This document shows positions 25,994 to 33,799 of a stretch of DNA of 64,000 nucleotides, one piece after another. Below the pieces are notes generated by a model, which did no database searches, had not been told where the DNA came from, and saw nothing but the letters and a program-made list of their open reading frames with translations. Origin of the DNA: DASPGX01 sp035620375 (GTDB taxonomy: Bacteria; Patescibacteriota; Minisyncoccia; 2-02-FULL-40-12; GWA2-44-9); the NCBI GenBank assembly GCA_035620375.1, contig DASPGX010000028.1, forward strand, positions 1-64,000, read 5' to 3'. The translations under genes and the position numbers were made by a program. Each line of letters begins with the position of its first letter. Position 1 is the stretch's first letter.

Positions 25994-26536
25994 ATGCGAC
26001 ACGAGGTACCGTTCATCTCTCAATATCAGGGAATCACCGACCCGGCCTGGCAGTGGCGGGGGTGCGGAATTACTGCCCTGAAAATGGTCATGGATTTCTG
26101 GCATGCCGGGGATTCCGGCAACCGGACAACGGACATGGAAACATTGTTCCGTGAGGGTACGCGGAGCGGAGCGTACCGTGAAGGCGTCGGATGGTCGCAT
26201 GCCGGCCTGGTCGCGCTTGCCCGCGCCTTCGGGTATGAGGCGTACAACCGTGACTGGGCACCCAAGGGTCCGACACCGAAGGAACCCGGGGCGGCGTTTA
26301 CGGAGCTCATCAGGGAGCTTGAGTCCGGACCCGTTCTGGTATCGGTATTCAGCGGGCTGAACCCCGCCCGCGGCGGGGGGCATATTGTTGTGATGACCGG
26401 AACGGAGAGCGGCCTCGTATACTTCAGCGATCCCGAACAGCTCAACGAGCGCGAGGGAGTCCGTGTGTTGGCTGCGGAGGCGTTCGCACAGGCGTTCAAG
26501 GCGCGGTACGTCGTGGTCAGGCCGGCTCAACGGTGA
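25994..26536 (+). CDS. C39-like cysteine peptidase domain protein
   Basis: 180 residues, a single peptidase C39_2-like domain. EVPFISQYQGITDPAWQWRG leads to the presumed catalytic Cys24 in RGCGITALKMVMDFW, and GGGHIVVMTGTESG carries the His. In this family Asp or Asn after the His completes the triad (VYFSDPEQ is a candidate). No signal peptide is visible, which is unusual for members thought to act on the envelope. The ATG at 25994 is chosen by its spacing from the -10; an in-frame ATG at 25985 overlaps that element. The 3' end overlaps the converging surface-protein gene by 10 nt. Confidence 0.7.
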   Translation: MRHEVPFISQYQGITDPAWQWRGCGITALKMVMDFWHAGDSGNRTTDMETLFREGTRSGAYREGVGWSHAGLVALARAFGYEAYNRDWAPKGPTPKEPGAAFTELIRELESGPVLVSVFSGLNPARGGGHIVVMTGTESGLVYFSDPEQLNEREGVRVLAAEAFAQAFKARYVVVRPAQR

Positions 26537-28194
26537 CTGACGAAGGGAGACGGTTCCTCGGGTGGTCCGGGAGGCCCGGCGGGAGGCTCCGGTTTCTTGT
26601 GTACTGCCCGCCAGACAAGCGCGCCGATAACGACAACGGCGCCGGCACCGGCCAGAACATGCGGCAGGTAGGTGAACAACAGCTCCAGGAACGGCGTGGA
26701 TTTCTTGTGCGTTGCGGGTGCTCCGACTTTTTCAAATACGCCGTCGCCGTTGTCGGCATATATGACGATACGCGCGCCGTCAGGCAGGTTTGCCAGCAGG
26801 AGCGAGGTGTCATGGGTGTAGAGCGTTTCTATGAGCTGGCCGTCCGCGCCGATGATGTCCACGCGGTAGCCGTTCGACGGCGCGCCTGATGCCGGTTCCT
26901 GCCACTGTATCGTCTGTCCGTCGCCGTCTCCGGAGGGACCGATACTGATAGTCGGCGTAGGGGCGGGCGGAGGTGTCGGTGTGCCGCCCGGTCCCGGACC
27001 GGGGGTCGGCGCAGCCACCGTTGAGAACGTGAATTCAACAGCCGATTCGTTTCCGGAAGCGTCTCCGCTCCGCACGACCGCCGTATACGAGGACTGCTGC
27101 GCGAGGTCGCTGACAGGGATGAGGTGTTCCAGCTCCAGGGTACTGTCGGAACCGCCCCCGACGGTGATTTTATCCACGCCCTGCTGGATGACCACGAGGG
27201 AGTTCGCCGCTTCGTTCGTCGTCCACGCGATGCTGACGCTCTCATGCGTCACGTTGACCGCCCGCGCGTTGGTGATTACCGGGGGCGTCGTGTCCGGCGG
27301 CGGGGTCGGTGCCGGTGTTCCGGTCGGCGGCGGGGTAGTCGGGCCGGGAGTCGGCGAGACGCTGGTTCCGGCGCTCGTGAATTGGCCGTTAACCTGGGTA
27401 ACGTTGCCCCAGACGTCCTTGGCGGTGAGGGTGAACTCGTGCGCGGTGCCGGGGTCGGATATCGTCAGGAGGACGGAACACGACTGAACGGAGAGCGGAC
27501 AGCTGGTGTACGAACCCGAGTACGGCACGGTGTACGCCTGACCTTGGCCCTGGGGACCATACTGCACCGACGCATCCACGGGCTCGGACGCATTGAACGA
27601 CAACCGGACGCTCTGTACGGAAAGAATTTCGGCGGAAACGTTTGTCAGGACGGGGTCGGTGCTCTCGGTATTCTCATACAGGGCGGACTTGAAGGCGAAC
27701 TCCCGCTCCTCACCGCCGATACGGGACAGGCCGCCGGTGTAAGCCGCCTGCGGGGGTGCGTTATGCGGCAGGACCTGCTGTTGGGCCGCGTAATAGATGC
27801 GCAACGAAGGCATTGCAGTGCTGATGCGCACAACATATGGCTGATTTGCGGTGACCGCGACCTGGGACGGGAGGGCAATCTTCAGCCGCATGCCTCCCGA
27901 GCTTTCGGCGATGGCCGGAACCGTGACGACCCTGCTGGAGATGAGGGTCGAGGACGGGTTATACAGCTGGAATGTCGCCGTGCCCGACGTACCGTTGGTG
28001 CTGACCCACACGTCAAAGCCGCTCAAATGGTCGTTCAACGGGAGAAAAACCTGCTCCACCGGCTGCGGAGACGAGGCGACGAGCAGGCTTTCCGCAAAAT
28101 CCGGGTTGAACTCAAAGTACAGTGCATCCGCAAAGACCGTTTCCGGGGAGAAAAACAGCGCGGCCAGGAGAAATACGGTCACAAGCGCTCTCAC
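26527..28194 (-). CDS. Cell-surface protein with fibronectin-like domain and C-terminal anchor
   Basis: About 555 residues. A signal peptide (VRALVTVFLLAALFFSPETVFA) is followed by a beta-rich N-terminal domain, a Cys-containing domain (SCPLSVQSCSVLLTI), and two Pro/Thr linkers (TPGPTTPPPTGTPAPTPPP and APTPGPGPGGTPTPPP). Between these lies a fibronectin type III-like module (PPVITNARAVNVTHESVSIA to DASGNESAVEFTFS). A C-terminal membrane helix (about 505-525, VLAGAGAVVVIGALVWRAV) and a Pro-rich tail follow. The GTG at 28194 is preferred to the ATG at 28203 because a -10 (TAGAAT) ends directly at the ATG. The role is likely adhesion or surface display. Confidence 0.8.
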   Translation of the reverse strand: MRALVTVFLLAALFFSPETVFADALYFEFNPDFAESLLVASSPQPVEQVFLPLNDHLSGFDVWVSTNGTSGTATFQLYNPSSTLISSRVVTVPAIAESSGGMRLKIALPSQVAVTANQPYVVRISTAMPSLRIYYAAQQQVLPHNAPPQAAYTGGLSRIGGEEREFAFKSALYENTESTDPVLTNVSAEILSVQSVRLSFNASEPVDASVQYGPQGQGQAYTVPYSGSYTSCPLSVQSCSVLLTISDPGTAHEFTLTAKDVWGNVTQVNGQFTSAGTSVSPTPGPTTPPPTGTPAPTPPPDTTPPVITNARAVNVTHESVSIAWTTNEAANSLVVIQQGVDKITVGGGSDSTLELEHLIPVSDLAQQSSYTAVVRSGDASGNESAVEFTFSTVAAPTPGPGPGGTPTPPPAPTPTISIGPSGDGDGQTIQWQEPASGAPSNGYRVDIIGADGQLIETLYTHDTSLLLANLPDGARIVIYADNGDGVFEKVGAPATHKKSTPFLELLFTYLPHVLAGAGAVVVIGALVWRAVHKKPEPPAGPPGPPEEPSPFVSHR

Positions 28195-28203
28195 AATATG
28201 CAT

Positions 28204-28212
28204 ATTCTACCA
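28204..28212 (-). promoter_or_regulatory. Extended -10 of the surface-protein gene
   Basis: On the minus strand, TGG then TAGAAT (plus 28204-28209). It directly abuts the ATG at 28203; the GTG at 28194 is 9 nt downstream. Confidence 0.5.
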
Positions 28213-28239
28213 CAAAGAGGCCCCGAAGGGCCTCTTTGT
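28212..28239 (-). terminator. Terminator of the pilin gene
   Basis: ACAAAGAGGCCC (28212-28223) pairs perfectly with GGGCCTCTTTGT (28228-28239), loop of four. It sits 16 bp after the pilin stop and abuts the -10 of the next gene. Confidence 0.8.
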
Positions 28240-28254
28240 ATGCTGACCGAGAAA

Positions 28255-28710
28255 CTACCGGACGACTTCGATGGTCTCGCCGAGTTCGGCGAACGGGGCG
28301 CGGACGTTAATCCGTCCGTTCGCGTCGCGGTACACCTGATAGCCGGTGGAGGCGACGGTGCCGTTCGTGGTCGGGTCAACGACCATCGTGGACAGGTACG
28401 TCGGTTGGACGCACGCCGCGAGGTCGAAGTTACCGGAACCCGAGCCGACAACCGTGTAGGTGCTCGGCAACGCCGGACAACCGCCCGTGGTGGGCCAGTT
28501 ACCGCGGTTGTCAGCCAACCGCTGACCGATGGCGTTCAGCACGGTGTTAATGTTGCTCCAGCGCTGACTGTTCCGCGCCTGGGCGAACTGCCGGGCGGGG
28601 TTCAGAGCCACGATAACGACCGCGGCCAGGATGGCGATGATACCGATGACGACCAGAATCTCGATAAGGGTGAAACCCTTACGGGTCCGGCCGATATTCC
28701 CTCTTTTCAT
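28255..28710 (-). CDS. Type IV pilin, probable major subunit
   Basis: 151 residues. A short basic leader (MKRGNIGRTRKG) is cut before FTLIEILVVIGIIAILAAVV, the classical class III signal with Glu at position +5, followed by the long N-terminal helix. The globular part has two Cys (GGCPALPSTY and AACVQP) that could form a disulfide. It has its own terminator and is separated from the minor prepilins by 145 bp, consistent with a separately expressed major subunit. Leader cleavage needs a PilD peptidase, which is not in this window. Confidence 0.93.
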   Translation of the reverse strand: MKRGNIGRTRKGFTLIEILVVIGIIAILAAVVIVALNPARQFAQARNSQRWSNINTVLNAIGQRLADNRGNWPTTGGCPALPSTYTVVGSGSGNFDLAACVQPTYLSTMVVDPTTNGTVASTGYQVYRDANGRINVRAPFAELGETIEVVR

Positions 28711-28855
28711 GTATGAATGTGTTGGTTAGTGAAATACGAAGATACTGTCTGGGGCGCCATGCATGGAGCGTCCCAGCTCCTATCGACCATAGGCACTATT
28801 GATTATACCAGCCGCAGCATCGGCGGTTATCCACACGAATTGAAGCTGATTGCCG
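28711..28855. other. Spacer between pilin and prepilin operon, with a DnaA-box-like site
   Basis: The 145-bp gap holds the presumed pilin promoter, though no clear -10 was found. It contains a perfect TTATCCACA at 28827-28835. A single such site is not evidence of an origin. Confidence 0.4.
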
Positions 28856-30298
28856 TCATTTTATCTCGTTCCAGTTGATGGGAGTGTAATAGCTGGAGGT
28901 CTTGGGGAAACTCGGAGGAGGATAAAACAGGAGATTGGGGTCGTAGATGATGATGCGTTGCTGGTACCCGGTGCCGTCGCTCCAGGCGAATCCGTACCGC
29001 TCTTCAGAGCCGATCATCCCGTAGAGCGTGATTTTCTGGCGGACGTGGTTGGGAGAGCACCGTGGCTGGTTGCCGGAGGGCGGCCGGTAGTAGTAGCGGC
29101 CGACCCGGTTGCTCTGCGCCAGGAGCGCACCGTCAATCCGCAGGTCGTCCTCGCTGTCCCATCCGGCATTCACATTGCCCTGGGCTACGAGCGAAATAAT
29201 ATCCTGACCGTCGTAGTTCGTGTACAAAAGGTCCCGGTTGACGGTTATGTGCATCCGGTGGGCGGGATTTTCCGGGAAACGCCCTGTCGCAATGGTAATC
29301 CGGGCCGTATTTATCTGTCCGTCAATCCACACGTGGTCTTCAATGAAGATTATGCCGTTGTCCGGGAACGGATAGTTACCGAGAAAGGTTTCGTCTTCAA
29401 TGCTCCAGGTGTCCCAGTCCTGCTCGCCCAGAACGCTGACGCATCCGTTGGGCGCCTTGATGGTATCCGTCACGTCGTAGAGGTCGAAGGTGTCGTTTGT
29501 TTTCAGGATGATGTGGTAGCCCTTGTTGCCGACCGTGTTCCGGTAGAAGCCGTCTGCTTGAGCGCTGGCTTTCAGGTTGGCGAGGTCCTGAGAGAGTCCG
29601 GCGAAATCGATGGGCGGAACGGGGAACTGTCTGCCTGCCTTGAAGACGTCCGGGCGGTTCGGCACGGCTGCAGGGGGGAGCGGGTCCTGCGGCGCGACGT
29701 GGGTATGGACGCCGAATTCATCCTGCCCGCTGTGGTCGGGGTCGTTGAACTCGGCGACCGCGCTGGTGACGAGATTATGCGCGATGCCGTCGATGCGGAC
29801 TCCGGAATTCGAGTGGACCGGTCCGAAGATTTCCGAGCCGGGCCCGAAGAACACGTACGAGCCGATGATGGCGGAGTATTTTGCGAAGGACGGAATGTCC
29901 ATCTGTGCCTCAATGATTTTCTCGGCGTCCGGATTCACGGTCAGCGTCCCCGTAGACCGGATGGTCAGGAGCGTGGAGCCCGTTGCCGGAGGCGAAATAT
30001 CGAGCGTGAACGTTCCGATGAGATTTCCGTCTTTATCGCGGTAGTCATGGACGTACGGCCCCGGAGCGCCGGTGCCGTCCTGGTAATCCTTGGGCGCATG
30101 CGCCAGGTGCCACCGGTAGTATTCAATGCCGGCCTCCGCGATGAGAAAGGCCTGCTCGGCGTCGCTGTCGCGCCACACCAGCCGGACGTTCGTGTCCGCC
30201 CACAGCACGAAGCCGGTCAGGATAATGATGGAAACCGCGCTGAAAATCAGAACCTGTACCGCAATCTGGCCCTTGTTCCGGTATCCGGTCATGCTCAT
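28856..30298 (-). CDS. PilX-like large pilus-associated protein
   Basis: 480 residues. One N-terminal membrane helix (about 12-34, AVQVLIFSAVSIIILTGFVL) is followed by DSDAEQAFLIAEAGIEYYRW, the pattern of PilX/DUF4900-type proteins that lack the normal prepilin leader. The large beta-rich remainder contains FFGPGSEIFGPVHSNSGVRI and IFIEDHVWIDGQINTARITI, as in polymer-forming or right-handed helix-like sheets. It is the last gene of the minor prepilin operon and overlaps the upstream gene by 4 nt. It could sit at the pilus tip or act as an adhesin. Confidence 0.75.
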   Translation of the reverse strand: MSMTGYRNKGQIAVQVLIFSAVSIIILTGFVLWADTNVRLVWRDSDAEQAFLIAEAGIEYYRWHLAHAPKDYQDGTGAPGPYVHDYRDKDGNLIGTFTLDISPPATGSTLLTIRSTGTLTVNPDAEKIIEAQMDIPSFAKYSAIIGSYVFFGPGSEIFGPVHSNSGVRIDGIAHNLVTSAVAEFNDPDHSGQDEFGVHTHVAPQDPLPPAAVPNRPDVFKAGRQFPVPPIDFAGLSQDLANLKASAQADGFYRNTVGNKGYHIILKTNDTFDLYDVTDTIKAPNGCVSVLGEQDWDTWSIEDETFLGNYPFPDNGIIFIEDHVWIDGQINTARITIATGRFPENPAHRMHITVNRDLLYTNYDGQDIISLVAQGNVNAGWDSEDDLRIDGALLAQSNRVGRYYYRPPSGNQPRCSPNHVRQKITLYGMIGSEERYGFAWSDGTGYQQRIIIYDPNLLFYPPPSFPKTSSYYTPINWNEIK

Positions 30299-30900
30299 AT
30301 TTCGCCCCTCAAATTACGGATGGTCGCGTCAATTGACTGCGTGAATCCTGCGGGCGGAAGCGTGGGGTCGTCGTCGACGGTGACGCGCATCCGGATGAGG
30401 CGTATCTGTGCGACCGGAACCGGCGCGGAGAGCGAGGCGGTGTTCCCGGTCCATGACAGCCCTTCCCAGTACGCAAAGATGTCCGGCCCTGGTACGACGG
30501 AGGTGATGACGTCCCGCACCTGTTCATCCACGGCAGGATACGTGGCCGGGTTTCCCGTCGGCTCGGTGACGCCTTTCCGTATCGTCGTTCCGTCCAGGAA
30601 GTACCGGATTTGTTCGAACGTTCCGTCTGCGTCCACGTCGGCATAGAACGTGATGCCGTTCGCCGCGGCGGCGGCAATCGGATAGCTTCCGTTCTCCGAG
30701 ATGCTCATGGAACGCGCCTCCGAGATGAACGTCCGGAGCGTCCGCTCGACCCCGCGCTCCGAATCCAGCCGGCTCCCCAGGAGTGTGCCGAAAAAGTTCA
30801 CGTCGAGGGCGAAATACGTGGCAAGCGTCATGACGCCGGTCGCGACGGCGATGGTGATGAGCAATTCCAGGATTGTGACGCCGCGGCGGTGCATCGTCAT
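30295..30900 (-). CDS. Minor prepilin, PilW/GspJ-like
   Basis: 201 residues. The leader MTMHRRG precedes VTILELLITIAVATGVMTLA, a prepilin helix where the usual F+1 is Val and Glu5 is kept. The globular domain (RTLRTFISEARSMSISENGS, GITFYADVDADGTFEQIRYF) resembles the J/W class of minor pilins that prime pilus assembly. It overlaps both neighbours by 4 nt (ATGA junctions), indicating translational coupling. Confidence 0.85.
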   Translation of the reverse strand: MTMHRRGVTILELLITIAVATGVMTLATYFALDVNFFGTLLGSRLDSERGVERTLRTFISEARSMSISENGSYPIAAAAANGITFYADVDADGTFEQIRYFLDGTTIRKGVTEPTGNPATYPAVDEQVRDVITSVVPGPDIFAYWEGLSWTGNTASLSAPVPVAQIRLIRMRVTVDDDPTLPPAGFTQSIDATIRNLRGEI

Positions 30901-32690
30901 GGATTCAGGGGAACGGTAATACCCTGCCAGTCAGCGATAACGGGAACCTCCGCATTGTAATCGGAGAAACCGGACTTTGTGACGGTGAGCGTGTACGTAT
31001 CATTGGCAAGGCCGCTGAAGAACGCGTTTCCGCCGGGCAGGCATCCGGCGCGGTAGGTGATGCCGACCGCTTCCAGAGAGGGAGTGGCGTCCTGGTCCAG
31101 CGTCCGCATTTCTACCCGGTACCGGAGATAGCGGTTACCGTTGTGCAATGTGGGAAGGTTTCCGCCGGCGCCGGTATAGAAGGTTGCCGGAGTGCCGTCG
31201 GGCCCCGCATAGACCCAGGTAGCGTTGTCGTTGTTCGTGGCAATCTGGAGCCGGACGCTGTCGGTTCCGGTTTCGGACGGCTGGGACGACGGCGTCATGC
31301 CGGCCGAGAAGAATGAGATGCTCGCCGTCCCGAAATCGACGGTTTCCGATTCCAGCCACGCATAGCTTCCCGTTGCGTGGGGCCCGCCGGGCGGAATGAG
31401 CGTAAGTACGCCCGCAGAGGCGGTGTATATTCCGCCGCTCTGCTGGCTGAACTGGCCGCCGCTCCAGTCGCTTTGGGACCAGGTATTGCGTCCGCTGACG
31501 ACCGTGACGTCGTACGCGCCGCTGGCAAGGCGCACCGCCGCGTCGTTTAACGGTGTGCCGCCCGGGCCGGTAACCGTGACGAGCAGTGACGAGGGGTCCT
31601 TCGGCGCCATCAGCCAGGTGACCGCAAGTGACGAACCCGGATTAAGGGTGAACGGCGAGGGATGGCTGGTCCCGGCGATATCCCACGAAGCGTCCGTGGA
31701 TCGGGCCGTGAAACTGTCCCATTCCAGCGGTGAGACCGACACGGTGCCGCCGGCGCCGGTCTGGTGCGAAACGGAGTATTTGGGGATATCCGGAGCGGAG
31801 CCGATGAGTTTGGAACCGGTCAGGAGAAAGTCAACGCCTGGTACGGTGCCGCACACCGCGCTCCGCGAGGTGAAGGCGACGTCACCCGTTACGTCGATGG
31901 AAAACGTCGCCACGGTCAGCTGCTCCGCAACGATGGTCAGGTCGGGCTTTGCGGGGTTCGGGTTCGAAGGCTCGCCGGGCGGATACGTGCGGTCCGTAGA
32001 GTAGCCCGCCTTGGTGACGGTCACCCGGTAGCCCGCGGAATCGGTCGCCAGGCCAATGAGCTGAAGGAGGCCGTCCGCATCCGAAGTGTCCGTGATGTTG
32101 ACGGCGGGGGTCACTCCCGTGTTGGTGACCGTGATGGTCGCACCCGGCAGTGCGATACCCGAGCCGTCCAGAACGCGCACCAGGAGGTACCCGGTCTTCG
32201 ACGGGTCTTCCAGGTTGCGCGGAGCCAATGTCGTGGTCATCCGGATATCCGAGAACCGCGGGCATGAGGCACACAAGATGCGCAGTTCGATGATTTTGTA
32301 GTCCGCCGGGTCGGTATCGCCCGGGGTGCCGTCCAGGAGGCCATCGAAGGGGTCGTCAATGTTCCTGACCGTCGTTTCGACGGTGAACGGCACGCCGCCC
32401 ACGGTGACCGCCTTGGACGGCGGAAGCAGTCCGGGCGGCACGCCGCCGACCGTGCCGACGTCCTCGTAGCGCATATTTCTGATAATCTCCACCTCGGATT
32501 CTATGATGTTTGCCGCCGTCGCGTGGTATTGTCCCGCAGTCACGATGTCGAGCGTGTTGCTGTACGACAGATACAACCCCGAAGAAACAATGACCAGGAT
32601 GGTCATGCCGATGAGCGTTTCCAGCAACGTAAAACCGGCCGGGACGCATCCGGCTTTTGTGCGGCCGTCCGTCGGTGCAAGTTTTCTCAT
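30897..32690 (-). CDS. Giant minor prepilin, PilV-like with carboxypeptidase-regulatory-like domains
   Basis: 597 residues, several times the length of ordinary minor pilins. The leader (about 18 residues ending PAG) is followed by FTLLETLIGMTILVIVSSGL. The first 150 residues resemble PilV/GspI (AANIIESEVEIIRNMRYEDV). Then come modules such as GYLLVRVLDGSGIALPGATI with GYRVTVTKAGYST, and late GLANDTYTLTVTKSGFSDYN, which are carboxypeptidase regulatory-like beta-sandwiches. The expansion suggests a tip adhesin. It overlaps pilC and the PilW-like gene by 4 nt each. Confidence 0.85.
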   Translation of the reverse strand: MRKLAPTDGRTKAGCVPAGFTLLETLIGMTILVIVSSGLYLSYSNTLDIVTAGQYHATAANIIESEVEIIRNMRYEDVGTVGGVPPGLLPPSKAVTVGGVPFTVETTVRNIDDPFDGLLDGTPGDTDPADYKIIELRILCASCPRFSDIRMTTTLAPRNLEDPSKTGYLLVRVLDGSGIALPGATITVTNTGVTPAVNITDTSDADGLLQLIGLATDSAGYRVTVTKAGYSTDRTYPPGEPSNPNPAKPDLTIVAEQLTVATFSIDVTGDVAFTSRSAVCGTVPGVDFLLTGSKLIGSAPDIPKYSVSHQTGAGGTVSVSPLEWDSFTARSTDASWDIAGTSHPSPFTLNPGSSLAVTWLMAPKDPSSLLVTVTGPGGTPLNDAAVRLASGAYDVTVVSGRNTWSQSDWSGGQFSQQSGGIYTASAGVLTLIPPGGPHATGSYAWLESETVDFGTASISFFSAGMTPSSQPSETGTDSVRLQIATNNDNATWVYAGPDGTPATFYTGAGGNLPTLHNGNRYLRYRVEMRTLDQDATPSLEAVGITYRAGCLPGGNAFFSGLANDTYTLTVTKSGFSDYNAEVPVIADWQGITVPLNP

Positions 32691-33799
32691 CGTCCGAGTG
32701 ACTGACTGATTTTGTAGATTGGCGTGATGATGGAAATGGCGACGAAACTTACGACCAATCCCATGGCCAGAAGCAGGAGCGGTTCCAGGATGTTGCTCAT
32801 GGTCTTCGTCGCACCGTCCAGCTCGGACTCATAAAATGTTGCGAGGAATTCGAAGGTCTCGTCCAGCTTTCCCGTGCTTTCGCCGACGTTTGCCATTTGC
32901 GAGAACGTCGGCGGGAAGAATTCCGGACGTTCGATCATCAGCTTGCTCATCGTCTGACCCTGCTGGACCTCCTTCGCGATATCCTCCATCTGCTGCTGGT
33001 AGACCAGGTTCGTCAGCGACCGTCCGGAAATATTGATTGCTTCCACGATGCGGACGCCGCCTTTCAGAAGCAGGTTCATGGTGCGGGCCACGGTTATGAT
33101 GTTGACGTCCATCACCATTGAGCCCACGAGGGGCATCCGGGTGAGCGAGCGGTGCCAGGCGAACCGGACCGCGCGTATGCGGAGCAGGAACATCCAGCCG
33201 ATGCCCAGCACAACCAGTCCCAGAATCACCCAGAGGCCGTTGGCAATCATGAATTCGGAGAACGCGATGAATATCCGCGTGGTCAGCGGAAGTTCCACAT
33301 TGAGCGAGTTGAGCACGGGAAGGATGCGCGGAAAAATGAAGAACGTCATGATTCCCGTGATGCCGAACGTCGCCACGAGGATGACGATGGGGTAGACCAT
33401 CGCGCCGACGACTTTCTTCTGCAGTTCCGCCTTCTTTTCCAGTTCCTGGGCAAGGTATTTGAAGTTCTCCGACAATGTGCCGGACGTTTCACCGACCCGG
33501 ACCAAGTTGATGATGAAATCGCCGAACACCTGCTTGTACCGTTCCATGCCGACCGAGAGGTAGTGGCCGTTCTTCACGTCGGCTATGAGGCTGTCCAGCA
33601 CCTTCAGGAACGGACGGGACTTGGTCTGCTTCCGGAGAATTTCCAGCGATTCCAAAACCTGAAGTCCCGAGCGCGTCATCATCTCCATATGGCGCGCAAA
33701 CAGCATCTTGTCTTTCAGGGACAGCCTGAAGAACAGGCTGCTGAAACCGCCCAGACTGCCGCCCTCGGTTTTCGGGGGTGTTTCGGTTCCGTTACTCAT
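32687..33799 (-). CDS. pilC: Type IV pilus inner-membrane platform protein PilC
   Basis: 370 residues. Two T2SSF domains are visible: KDKMLFARHMEMMTRSGLQV to VRVGETSGTLSENFKYLAQE, and the second from TRMPLVGSMVMDVNIITVAR to MANVGESTGKLDETFEFLAT. Three membrane segments fall near 150-170, 195-215 and 345-365. The protein forms the platform turned by the PilB ATPase. It overlaps pilB upstream by 8 nt and the prepilin gene downstream by 4 nt. Confidence 0.96.
   Translation of the reverse strand: MSNGTETPPKTEGGSLGGFSSLFFRLSLKDKMLFARHMEMMTRSGLQVLESLEILRKQTKSRPFLKVLDSLIADVKNGHYLSVGMERYKQVFGDFIINLVRVGETSGTLSENFKYLAQELEKKAELQKKVVGAMVYPIVILVATFGITGIMTFFIFPRILPVLNSLNVELPLTTRIFIAFSEFMIANGLWVILGLVVLGIGWMFLLRIRAVRFAWHRSLTRMPLVGSMVMDVNIITVARTMNLLLKGGVRIVEAINISGRSLTNLVYQQQMEDIAKEVQQGQTMSKLMIERPEFFPPTFSQMANVGESTGKLDETFEFLATFYESELDGATKTMSNILEPLLLLAMGLVVSFVAISIITPIYKISQSLGR

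Noticed and set aside
27124..30646. Long plus-strand frames opposite the surface protein and the PilX-like gene
   Set aside because: Arg/Gly/Val-rich shadow translations with no recognisable motif; the minus-strand genes have signal peptides, domains and promoter context.
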